Assembly: GCA_002408085.1 (NCBI GenBank)
Contig: DHQL01000003.1
Location: forward strand, 112,736-165,014
Source: Spirochaeta sp. UBA5339
Lineage (GTDB): Bacteria > Spirochaetota > Spirochaetia > DSM-2461
DNA length: 52,279 bases
Direction: 5' to 3'
How positions within the stretch are numbered: the first letter of the stretch is position 1; the number at the start of each line of letters is the position of its first letter. The notes below the pieces were generated by a model. The model was not told the origin of the DNA and ran no database searches. It saw nothing but the letters and a program-made list of their open reading frames with translations. Shown piece by piece: positions 45,166 through 52,279 of the stretch. A program made the position numbers and the translations under genes.

Positions 45166-46449
45166 TCAATCTACTTTCATTCTTTCAGTCAATAAGACAG
45201 AATGCCCTGTATTTATTAGCTCAACTATAATGCTTTCAATTTCAGAATATTCATCAAAATTGCTACCAATAAGACCTGTTTGAATTAATTTTATAAAGGT
45301 ACTATTATTAAGATAGTTTTTCACATTATCAAGACCTAAATATTTTCCTCCTCTTGGTCCATCTGTTATTTTATGCTCTAATAAAAATTCCATATGTTTT
45401 TTTGATAAATACATACCATCAACTAATGTTCGATTCGTTGATTTTTGGAGACTTTTACATAACTTAAAATAAAATATCTCATTATTATATCTAAATTCTT
45501 CTTTTGAATCGTTCTGACTAAACTTCAATAGGAAATGATCCATTGCTTCTTTTTCTTTCAGATAATTCTTATCATTTAAAGGACGATATCGGTATTCGTT
45601 TGATTCTTTTAATAATCGCTTATACTGTATCATGATAAAAAATTTGTTCTTTTCATCTATATATATTAAATCTGTACCTAGAGTTTCTTCGATTGGCGTT
45701 CTATTTACATACATTACTGATAATCGATTAAATCCATTAGAAAATGTATTGGTAGATGTAATATGTTCTGAGATTCTATTCCAATCACCAAAATAATTCA
45801 TGTCATTTAGAATCATCTGGTCTTCTCTTAGAGGGATATCTTTAATCTTCTTTAGAAAAGTAGGAGTGTCTATCGGTTCATCATTAAAAAAACCTTTATA
45901 TTGATCATAGACATCTGATAATTGTAATGAAAAAACTAATGCATCCCTTTCAAAATAAACTGTAGGATTATCATATTCTTTTTGAGATCGATTATTTAGA
46001 AGAGAACTCATTACATCATAGACAGTTTTTCGATATGCAAAATTTGGATTGGTAATATTTAGTAAAAATTCTTTATGAAATCCATTTGAAATTACGCTTT
46101 TTTCATTACCAAATAGAGACACAAAATATTCCTGATTTCTTTTTGATAATTTAGAGTTGATAAGATCAATGTTGATCTTTGGATTAAAACGATTAATTTC
46201 AGTTACTTTGAAATTCCTTTTCTTTGATGCAGTTTTATTACCTTTAACCCCTACTCCAATATACTCTAATTCATTCTCATTTGTAGAAACCAGTACAATA
46301 AACTTTGATGTTATTTTTATATCGATTTCATCAATAACATCTGTATGATAATTACGAAGTTCATGATTTCGTTGAAATAACTCTGAATGCTCTGTTTCAG
46401 AATAATTAAGAAATAACCAAGAAACTCTAATTGTGTTTTTCATTAGCAA
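45166..46449 (-). CDS. Unknown protein with PD-(D/E)XK-like motif (partner of PIN-like protein)
   Basis: 427 residues, soluble, very AT-rich. A nuclease-like pattern is visible: E254/E255, D260 in 'TLGTDLIYIDEKNKFFIMIQ' and Q275-Y-K277 just after, matching E-x5-D-x14-QxK of restriction-type PD-(D/E)XK folds. The rest is unrecognised. It lies 21 bp behind the PIN-like gene in the same direction and its TGA stop is three bases from the attC/intron junction, so both genes form one cassette. A role in nucleic-acid cleavage is inference. Confidence 0.65.
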   Translation of the reverse strand: MLMKNTIRVSWLFLNYSETEHSELFQRNHELRNYHTDVIDEIDIKITSKFIVLVSTNENELEYIGVGVKGNKTASKKRNFKVTEINRFNPKINIDLINSKLSKRNQEYFVSLFGNEKSVISNGFHKEFLLNITNPNFAYRKTVYDVMSSLLNNRSQKEYDNPTVYFERDALVFSLQLSDVYDQYKGFFNDEPIDTPTFLKKIKDIPLREDQMILNDMNYFGDWNRISEHITSTNTFSNGFNRLSVMYVNRTPIEETLGTDLIYIDEKNKFFIMIQYKRLLKESNEYRYRPLNDKNYLKEKEAMDHFLLKFSQNDSKEEFRYNNEIFYFKLCKSLQKSTNRTLVDGMYLSKKHMEFLLEHKITDGPRGGKYLGLDNVKNYLNNSTFIKLIQTGLIGSNFDEYSEIESIIVELINTGHSVLLTERMKVD

Positions 46450-46470
46450 TCCATTTTAAAACTTTATTGA

Positions 46471-47715
46471 TCACTCTTGTGGAGCAGTGCTTACGAAGAC
46501 TGATCCATCTTTTCTTCTATGAATTGGAAATCTATATTCACAATCATCACATACACACCATGAAGTAGCATTCTTACTCATTCCAAGTTCTTTATGATTC
46601 CCTGTTCCACACATGGGACATACAACTTCCTCAATGATTTTCTTTTTATCTGATAAATTATATGACATTTTTCGTGTAATAATGCCATCTTTTGTATTAT
46701 GCAAATTGAATCTTACATCACAATAATAGCAATAGGGATGAGCTGTTGCTCCAAAATAATCGCCAATTTCATAGTCATTCTCAACAAGACATTCTGGACA
46801 TTCAACTCGAACAATCAAAACTGATTTATGCTTGTCTTCTTCATTTTTTATTTCTTCAACAGAACTGGTTTCTGCTTCTTGTAATTCCAATAATTTACTT
46901 AATGGGATTAAATAAAAGTTCTTACCATTCGTTTTAGCCTTAAACTCAGACTGCAACTCATATCTTGGAAATAAACCTTGTCCTCCTGAACGCTGTTGCC
47001 AGTCTGATTTTTCCTCACCAGTTACAAAAATGACATCTTTATTCTTTTCTTTTCCTAATTCAATAATTATTTTCCAGATTAAGTAGTCACCAATTCCATT
47101 ATCATCTTTTTGGGAATCTTTATATCCAGGAGGGATGTTTAACTCATAACGCCTTAAGAGTTCTTCATATAATTCATTTTTATCATATTTAAGTTCATAA
47201 ACTTCTATTTCTTTGAATACATCACTATAAGCTTTTGTAACAGGATCCTCTGTAACCCACTTTTTTATAGATTCTTTTACTGAGCTAGTTAATTCGGTTG
47301 CCTTGTTTTTCTCTTCTGCTATTGATTCTAAACAATCATTTAGTTCTTTAAATTCATGTAATTCTTCGAGAATTGGATATTTTAATTTTTGGGGTTTTAC
47401 AATTTGACTTACTTTATCAGACAGTCCTTGATGAAGTTCCGACAATTTAGTCTGTCTATTCTTTGAAAATTCACGAGCTACTTGAGCTGGTATAATCAAT
47501 CTATCTTTTATTTTTTTGTAAACTTCTACAATTTCTGAAAGGCTTCTAGCACCAGCACCATAAGGAATTAGTAAAACATTTGTGTCTAAAACAATTATAG
47601 AATCACTTATTGCAGACTCTACATTATAAATATTAGGTTTAAAAATATTGCTAGCATCTGGGATTATTTCACTTGATAAAAAGACTTTATCTAAATCATT
47701 ATTATCATATTCCAT
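46471..47715 (-). CDS. PIN-like ribonuclease-domain protein with two C-terminal zinc ribbons
   Basis: 414 residues. N-terminal PIN-like (DUF4935-type) domain, about 38-275: D44 in 'SIIVLDTNVLLIPYG', E82 in 'PAQVAREFSKNR', D210 in 'NGIGDYLIWKIIIELG' and the 'DVIFVTGEEKSDW' strand, the acidic set expected of a metal-dependent RNase. Then two Zn-ribbon modules: C306/C309 with C329/C332, and C366/C369 with C387/C389/C392. PIN-like proteins of this type are common in defence and toxin settings. First gene of a two-gene cassette. Confidence 0.75.
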   Translation of the reverse strand: MEYDNNDLDKVFLSSEIIPDASNIFKPNIYNVESAISDSIIVLDTNVLLIPYGAGARSLSEIVEVYKKIKDRLIIPAQVAREFSKNRQTKLSELHQGLSDKVSQIVKPQKLKYPILEELHEFKELNDCLESIAEEKNKATELTSSVKESIKKWVTEDPVTKAYSDVFKEIEVYELKYDKNELYEELLRRYELNIPPGYKDSQKDDNGIGDYLIWKIIIELGKEKNKDVIFVTGEEKSDWQQRSGGQGLFPRYELQSEFKAKTNGKNFYLIPLSKLLELQEAETSSVEEIKNEEDKHKSVLIVRVECPECLVENDYEIGDYFGATAHPYCYYCDVRFNLHNTKDGIITRKMSYNLSDKKKIIEEVVCPMCGTGNHKELGMSKNATSWCVCDDCEYRFPIHRRKDGSVFVSTAPQE

Positions 47716-47761
47716 TCTTACTCCTTAATATTTCATTTTCCTTGCCGGTCTGTACCTTTTG

Positions 47762-47782
47762 TGTTCTCTCCACCACATAGTT
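47762..47782 (-). repeat. Conserved leader copy upstream of the PIN-like gene
   Basis: TGTTCTCTCCACCACATAGTT, third copy of the leader at 40212 and 41011. Its last bases coincide with the IS481-type left end. Confidence 0.5.
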
Positions 47783-49057
47783 ACCAAAAGTCCAACCTCT
47801 TTAGTTACACACGCGGAATGAATTCATAGTCCAGTATATCATATATTTTAAGCTCATGTTCATTGAGATAGCCCAAGAAAAACTCTCGAAACCAGACTCG
47901 ATAGATTCCATTTCGTATGTCTTCGAATCCAAGTTTTTTCTCTTTGAATGCTGTCCCTACAAAAATACTGTCTTTTTTACCGACTCTGATTATTCCATTC
48001 TTGCAGATATACCTCACTTTGTATTCCGGAGGATAATGCCATTCTTTTATTTCATTTGGGTACTTTCTCTTGGATCTTTCATAGACTGTCTTGGGAGTCA
48101 CCATACCCAGGGCTTCATGTGGTCTTTCTTCGTTGTACTCTTTGGTAAATCTATTAAATTTTATCTGCTGACTTCTCAGTGATTTACCTGGTTCAATGCA
48201 TGCTTCTGCTTTCAATTCTCTATGCATTCTTTCATGACTTCCATTCTGCTGTGGAGAGGCCGGATCACTGAACACTGGGTAGATCCCAAGCTCCATTAAC
48301 CAAACTGAAAATTGAGTATACCGGCCAAGGGATCTTATGTTGGCAAACGGGGAACCATTGTCTGTGTGCAACTGTTCGGGAAGTCCATATTCTTTGAATA
48401 CAGCCTCAAATACAGGCTTAGACTGCGTTAGATTGGGCCTAGAGAGCCCTTTTATGCGAATGATGTATTTACTGAAGTTATCACAAATGGTAAGCGGATA
48501 GCAGTACTTCTTGTCTCCAGTCCTGAACTCACCTTTATAGTCGGCACTCCATATCTCATTGCAATGATCTGCAATGAACTTTGGATAGCGCTTTTCAATA
48601 TGTACATGTCTTCTACGTTCGGGTATAAGATCATTTCTTTTGAGTATGTTATTTATTGTAGACTTGCATGGGATATGAGAATAGATACCATCCTGTTCAA
48701 GACGCCATCGTATTTTCTTCCCGCCCCACCGTTTATGCTGACTTCTTATTTCAAGGATGCGTTCTTCGATAGCTGCAGGAGTTTTCCTCGGGGAATGGTG
48801 AGGAGCACGGGATTTCGGTTGAAGTCCTGCCATTCCCTCTTCCTGGTATCGCTTAATGTATTTATACCCGGTTGTCCTGCTGATACCAAAATCTTTACAT
48901 AGGCCAGAGAAAGTAAATCGATCTGTACTCCAAATTAAGATGAACTCTTCTTTTTGATCCATAATCGTTTTCTCCATTAAAGGCATGATCGTCTCCTTTA
49001 TTGTAAACCATCTGCCTTTAACTGTAATTTATCTATTTGGATCTTTGTCCACTATGT
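47775..49057 (-). mobile_element. IS481-type insertion sequence
   Basis: About 1.28 kb. The ends form an imperfect inverted repeat: ACATAGTTACCAAAAGTCCA at the left against ACATAGTGGACAAAGATCCA at the right end (minus strand). One intact transposase inside. A clean target duplication is not obvious. Inserted between the attC at 49079 and the PIN-like gene. Confidence 0.7.
47805..48986 (-). CDS. IS481-family transposase (intact)
   Basis: 393 residues. N-terminal helix-turn-helix ('FSGLCKDFGISRTTGYKYIK') and an rve integrase core with all three acidic residues: D in 'EIWSADYKGEFRTG', D in 'QLHTDNGSPFANI' and E in 'QQNGSHERMHRELKAE'. Ends 'DYEFIPRV' next to the left IS end. A start at the internal ATG of MDQKEEF is equally possible. 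Appears functional. Confidence 0.9.
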   Translation of the reverse strand: MPLMEKTIMDQKEEFILIWSTDRFTFSGLCKDFGISRTTGYKYIKRYQEEGMAGLQPKSRAPHHSPRKTPAAIEERILEIRSQHKRWGGKKIRWRLEQDGIYSHIPCKSTINNILKRNDLIPERRRHVHIEKRYPKFIADHCNEIWSADYKGEFRTGDKKYCYPLTICDNFSKYIIRIKGLSRPNLTQSKPVFEAVFKEYGLPEQLHTDNGSPFANIRSLGRYTQFSVWLMELGIYPVFSDPASPQQNGSHERMHRELKAEACIEPGKSLRSQQIKFNRFTKEYNEERPHEALGMVTPKTVYERSKRKYPNEIKEWHYPPEYKVRYICKNGIIRVGKKDSIFVGTAFKEKKLGFEDIRNGIYRVWFREFFLGYLNEHELKIYDILDYEFIPRV

Positions 49058-49078
49058 TATTAATCCGTACCCGGTTCT

Positions 49079-49189
49079 GCATAACGCCGATTTAACTTGC
49101 AGACTGATACCGGAATATTCTGTTCTTAATTAGTGCACATTCACAGTATTTGATTAGCTCAGTCTGACAAGTTCAAATCTTTGTTATGC
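49079..49189 (-). repeat. attC site (111 bp)
   Basis: GCATAAC-GCC-GATTTAACTTG-C-AGACTGA at the left pairs with TCAGTCT-G-ACAAGTT-C-AAATC-TTT-GTTATGC at the right: exact cores and long arms with extrahelical bases, the full attC design. It belongs to the DUF262/HEPN cassette. Confidence 0.93.
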
Positions 49190-49201
49190 CGATCCCATAT
49201 A

Positions 49202-49999
49202 CTAATTTTGATCAGTCATTTTTCTTTTAATATCTAATTCAATTACTGCAAGAATTTTATCAATCACTTCACCTAATCTCAAAAAGTACAAAATTGATGT
49301 TTTGAGATATTCTTGATCAGGCCATGTTATACTTGCAGTAGGATGAGCTATGCTATTTCTTTTATCCATAAATATATTTAGAAACTTTTCTGCCTCATTT
49401 TTAGCTTTGTTTGGGTCAGTTGTTTCATACATTATTTGGATTTCTGCTTGCTGTCCAATTTTCTCCCACAGATTTCTTATGCCTATCCTTTTAAACAAAT
49501 CTGATAAAATTGTTGGCCTCATGTTTTCCGTTGTTATTGAAATACACCGGCTATTTATTTCTTCAAGATCTTTATCATCCACGAGATTATCAGACAATAT
49601 TTTAATAAATGCCTTAACACCTTGATCTCCATGCCCATATTTTCTAGGGCTTGATATTACTTCAGCAGTATATTTTAGGAGATTTTCTCTCATATCTTTT
49701 GGTAACTTTTTAAATCGGTCAGTTCCACTTGCCAGATTGTCACATAGTTCTTCAAAAGTTGAACGAACAAAACTTTCAAATCTACCTGCTATAAATAATA
49801 GCAAAGTTCCATTCAAAACAACTAAATTTGCTCTATTTTTCTGGGTTAAGTCATGTACTATTTTCGATTGTTCAAAATAATCATCTGTATCTACTTCTAT
49901 AGAAGCAGCACCAGAAAAGTCTTTCAAAGCAATGTTCATCTCAAGTAAACTAGATATCCGAGAAATATCGTTAATATATTCAGGTAAAGTACTATACAT
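49202..49999 (-). CDS. HEPN-domain protein (RiboL-PSP-HEPN type)
   Basis: 265 residues, helical. The HEPN ribonuclease signature RX4H is R214-N-S-I-A-H219 in 'NIFMDKRNSIAHPTAS', and the first helix pair 'LFIAGRFESFVRSTFEELC' is typical of RiboL-PSP-HEPN proteins. Such domains cut RNA when released. It starts 8 bp behind the DUF262 gene in the same direction; the two form a defence-like pair in a single cassette. Confidence 0.85.
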   Translation of the reverse strand: MYSTLPEYINDISRISSLLEMNIALKDFSGAASIEVDTDDYFEQSKIVHDLTQKNRANLVVLNGTLLLFIAGRFESFVRSTFEELCDNLASGTDRFKKLPKDMRENLLKYTAEVISSPRKYGHGDQGVKAFIKILSDNLVDDKDLEEINSRCISITTENMRPTILSDLFKRIGIRNLWEKIGQQAEIQIMYETTDPNKAKNEAEKFLNIFMDKRNSIAHPTASITWPDQEYLKTSILYFLRLGEVIDKILAVIELDIKRKMTDQN

Positions 50000-50007
50000 C
50001 GGATATC

Positions 50008-51201
50008 CTATTTAGTATTAGTTAATATCTTAGTCGCAAGACTAATTCTATTTTTAATTGACTCAGTCGTATTTCCTTTTCCTATCAAGATCTCATAATC
50101 AGTAGAATCAGGTGAGATAGCACTTAATGCGTCGTTTATTTGATCCTTTCCTGCAATTGAAGATTCTTCTAAGCCAGAATATGCAACCATTAATGCATCG
50201 TAGAGTGGCCTACTAAGTTTTTGAGTTGATGGTATCCTAAATAATTTGTCATTAAAAATTTCATGCAAACCATCAATTGATTTAATAAAGCTTTCTCTTA
50301 ACTCGGATTGTTTTTCTTCATCGATATCTTTAAACTGAAGACATGTTTTATCCAATATAGAACGTAAAGATCCTCCAATCTCATCATCAATCAATTTCTT
50401 AATACCAAAATATCTGACAATTAATTCACAATCAGCCATAGTTTTATATAATGAGTTTTTTAAAAGTGAAGGCTGTGGTTCATTTTCATCATCTTCAGTT
50501 TTTTCTGGAATACCCCATGCGTCCGTAAAAGTCTTATATCTTGATAGTTCAAAAATTAAATCATTAAATTTCCCAGGATAAAGAGCGTTTCTTAGTTCTT
50601 GTGGATTTAATTGTACACCACCTGTGTTTAAACGCTTAAAAAGAATTTTTCGAATATCAATACCAGAATCTTCTTGCTTAATCGTTTCCGCTAGTAATAC
50701 AACTGCATTTATAGTTCGTCTGGATAAGCCTCTTTGAATAACTTGAGGTAGATTATGAAAACGCTTACCCTCAAGTTCTTTCCAAAATTCTAAATGCCTT
50801 AATGAGAATTCATTATTCATAAAACTTCGCAAAGTATCTATTCTTTGACGACCATCCATTATTTCATACTGATTGTAATCATTTTCAAACAGGAAAACTG
50901 ATGGTACTGGTATATTCATTAAAAAAGACTCAATTAACTGAGATTTTTTCTTGATATCCCATCTATGACGTCTTTGATATTTTGGAGATGCATTAATATA
51001 ATCCTTATCATCCAATGATTGCTTAAGATGATGCAACGTGAAATCCATTGAAGTTCTTACTACTCTCAATTGACTTTGAGTGTATTTTTCCTCAATAGAA
51101 ATTTCTTCTACTACTTGCTCGTCTATTTCATCTTCTGAATTAAACCAATCATCAATTTCATCTTCAGTTATCATTATTTCATTGCTCACCTTTAACTCCA
51201 A
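50008..51201 (-). CDS. DUF262-family (ParB/Srx-fold nuclease-like) protein
   Basis: 397 residues. DUF262 domain about 50-250: 'PKYQRRHRWD' (73-82) and 'YEIMDGRQRIDTLRSF' (112-127) are the two family motifs (YQR..W and DGxQR). Some DUF262 proteins (GmrSD, SspE, BrxU) act as nucleotide-dependent nucleases against modified or phage DNA. Paired here with a HEPN protein, a combination found in many bacterial defence islands. Acidic N-terminus (12-40). The cassette spans 49190 to 51263. Confidence 0.88.
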   Translation of the reverse strand: MELKVSNEIMITEDEIDDWFNSEDEIDEQVVEEISIEEKYTQSQLRVVRTSMDFTLHHLKQSLDDKDYINASPKYQRRHRWDIKKKSQLIESFLMNIPVPSVFLFENDYNQYEIMDGRQRIDTLRSFMNNEFSLRHLEFWKELEGKRFHNLPQVIQRGLSRRTINAVVLLAETIKQEDSGIDIRKILFKRLNTGGVQLNPQELRNALYPGKFNDLIFELSRYKTFTDAWGIPEKTEDDENEPQPSLLKNSLYKTMADCELIVRYFGIKKLIDDEIGGSLRSILDKTCLQFKDIDEEKQSELRESFIKSIDGLHEIFNDKLFRIPSTQKLSRPLYDALMVAYSGLEESSIAGKDQINDALSAISPDSTDYEILIGKGNTTESIKNRISLATKILTNTK

Positions 51202-51263
51202 TTATTTTTATTAACAATCATAAATAATCATATTTTCTTTTAATTAGGATCATACCATATTCG

Positions 51264-51433
51264 GCATAACGACGATTTAAATTGCCTGACGGCCTGGCGG
51301 AGCCAGGTGCTGGCGCTTTTCTTGCCTTTCAGGCTTCACTTCTCTGTTTCACCGGTAGTAACAGTCCTGACTGGTTCCCGTTTCTGCAAGAAACGTGACA
51401 AGCAGTCAGGACAATTTCAAATCCTTGTTATGT
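51264..51433 (-). repeat. attC site (170 bp)
   Basis: GCATAAC-GACG-ATTTAAATTG-C-CTGAC at the left and GTCAGG-A-CAATTTCAAAT-CCTT-GTTATGT at the right form the same long-arm pairing as at 49079. The large variable centre holds two further palindromes. The right core contains the TAA stop of the gene at 51428. Confidence 0.93.
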
Positions 51434-52246
51434 AGCTTTAATCATTACTGACTCTATATCCAGTAGTTTCCTACCAATTTCAGTATTTCCTTCTATCTTT
51501 ATTGAATTAATTTCATTTGTAATTAGCTTTATACCTGAGAATATTTTCCATGCTACATCATCCGACATAGAAATTGAAGCATTAATTGGCTTTATAACCT
51601 CAGTATCAAGATGCCCTTCTCTACTGCTTAAAATATACTCTTGAGTTCCTATATGTACTGCAATTACAATTTCATCTTCTTCAGTACGATAAAGCCTTCT
51701 AATAGCCAAAAGACATATTTCAAAGAACGCTGATGAATATTGCTTTTCAAAAGGAAAGGGTAAATCTAAATAGCTAGAGATTTGAGCTGTGTGCATCCAA
51801 AGCTCCGTATATTCTCGAGATATATCAAGCCACCATGGTGAAATCTCATCGCTGTACCATAAAACATCATGAACTGCTGGCTCATTTAAATCTTGTATTC
51901 CCTCAAACTCCCGTAACATTGTGTCATATGCAAAATTATATAAATCGAGAAGCGTATTTTTATCCAAGCTATTTAGCATCTCAACCCATTTTTCATTACT
52001 TGCATTAATAATATTTGCTAACGTTGAAAAATCAATTAATGATTTCTTTCGGGGGTGTTTCATTTTTCGAATATCAGATGTTTTGTATAAAGCGTTACCA
52101 GCAAGATGGCTAATAACATTATTGATTTTCCAAGATGGAAGTATTGTTGGCCCATAAAAATCAGATTCAGATATTTTTCTGAATTCATTCATTGTTTCAT
52201 TAAAGAGCTGCCTATATTTAATTCTTATATCACAATAATTTCTCAA
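51428..52246 (-). CDS. DinB/maleylpyruvate-isomerase-N-like protein
   Basis: 272 residues. The N-terminal four-helix bundle ('LPSWKINNVISHLAGNALYK') and 'REYTELWMHTAQISSYLD' carry the conserved His positions of the DinB-2/MDMPI-N metal-binding family, whose members are thiol-dependent transferases/isomerases. The C-terminal half resembles the SCP2-like tail of such proteins. Complete cassette gene between attC at 51264 and the attC start at 52273. Confidence 0.75.
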   Translation of the reverse strand: MRNYCDIRIKYRQLFNETMNEFRKISESDFYGPTILPSWKINNVISHLAGNALYKTSDIRKMKHPRKKSLIDFSTLANIINASNEKWVEMLNSLDKNTLLDLYNFAYDTMLREFEGIQDLNEPAVHDVLWYSDEISPWWLDISREYTELWMHTAQISSYLDLPFPFEKQYSSAFFEICLLAIRRLYRTEEDEIVIAVHIGTQEYILSSREGHLDTEVIKPINASISMSDDVAWKIFSGIKLITNEINSIKIEGNTEIGRKLLDIESVMIKAT

Positions 52247-52272
52247 TGAATAAACCTTTTTTCTTCAGTGCT

Positions 52273-52279
52273 ACATAAC
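52273..52279 (-). repeat. Left core of the next attC (cut by the window end)
   Basis: ACATAAC, identical to the left core at 43107, 27 bp upstream of the last gene; the array therefore continues beyond the window. Confidence 0.6.

Noticed and set aside
52247..52279. Integron integrase or attI expected near the array
   Set aside because: Nothing in the window encodes a tyrosine recombinase; the array must start beyond the right edge.

Overview
The window looks like a chromosomal segment of a free-living, carbohydrate-fermenting bacterium. I favour a spirochaete (Spirochaetaceae-like): a YesMN-type two-component system beside a MalFG-type sugar importer, families of small signal-peptide proteins, and a chromosomal integron-like cassette array (chromosomal integrons are known in Treponema). 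No rRNA or universal marker gene is present, so this placement is inference. The left part (about 1-29 kb) has balanced base composition and reads as core genome. The right part (about 37-52 kb) is AT-rich, almost all genes lie on the minus strand, and it is accessory DNA.

Region 1 (100-12.5 kb) is a locus for an acidic (uronate-containing) polysaccharide. A YesM-like sensor kinase and YesN-like AraC response regulator, followed by a carbohydrate-binding-like protein, are transcribed leftwards. Divergent from them is an operon with a sugar-binding protein, two importer permeases, a GH88 unsaturated glucuronyl hydrolase and a heparinase II/III-family lyase. A hairpin with a T-tract behind the binding-protein gene probably attenuates readthrough into the permeases. 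No ATPase gene is present, so a shared MsmK/UgpC-type ATPase elsewhere is implied.

Region 2 (12.5-29 kb) is a mixed chromosomal stretch: GNAT enzymes, a PHP-domain protein, tRNA-Thr and tRNA-Tyr, a VOC protein, two paralogous YD/RHS-like secreted proteins, two tandem paralogous four-helix membrane proteins that each carry a CsoR-type palindrome about 86 bp upstream, a membrane-anchored LuxR regulator with a BatD-like ectodomain, an unrecognised 1411-residue protein with a 146-residue partner, and a GH5-like lipoprotein with HEAT repeats.

Region 3 (about 29-52 kb) becomes, from about 33 kb rightwards, an integron cassette array reading leftwards. Clear attC-like sites (inverted, imperfectly paired ends starting GCATAAC/ACATAAC and ending GTTATGC/GTTATGT) lie at 42.4, 43.1, 49.1 and 51.3 kb; others are split by intron remnants at 33.5 and 41.1 kb; the last bases of the window begin another. 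In several cassettes the stop codon is contributed by the attC itself (ACATAAC). Remnants of one group II intron lie at five or more places, always on the plus strand (antisense to the cassette gene). Where the 3' end survives it is followed by TTATG, the attC core, so this was an attC-targeting intron. Cargo includes a class A beta-lactamase with a RidA protein, transporters, small unknown proteins and two two-gene cassettes that look like anti-phage or toxin modules: DUF262 + HEPN, and a PIN-like protein with two zinc ribbons + a PD-(D/E)XK-like protein. IS481, IS3, IS1380 and another IS fragment mark repeated turnover. The integrase and attI are not in the window and should lie beyond its right edge, because cassettes read leftwards.
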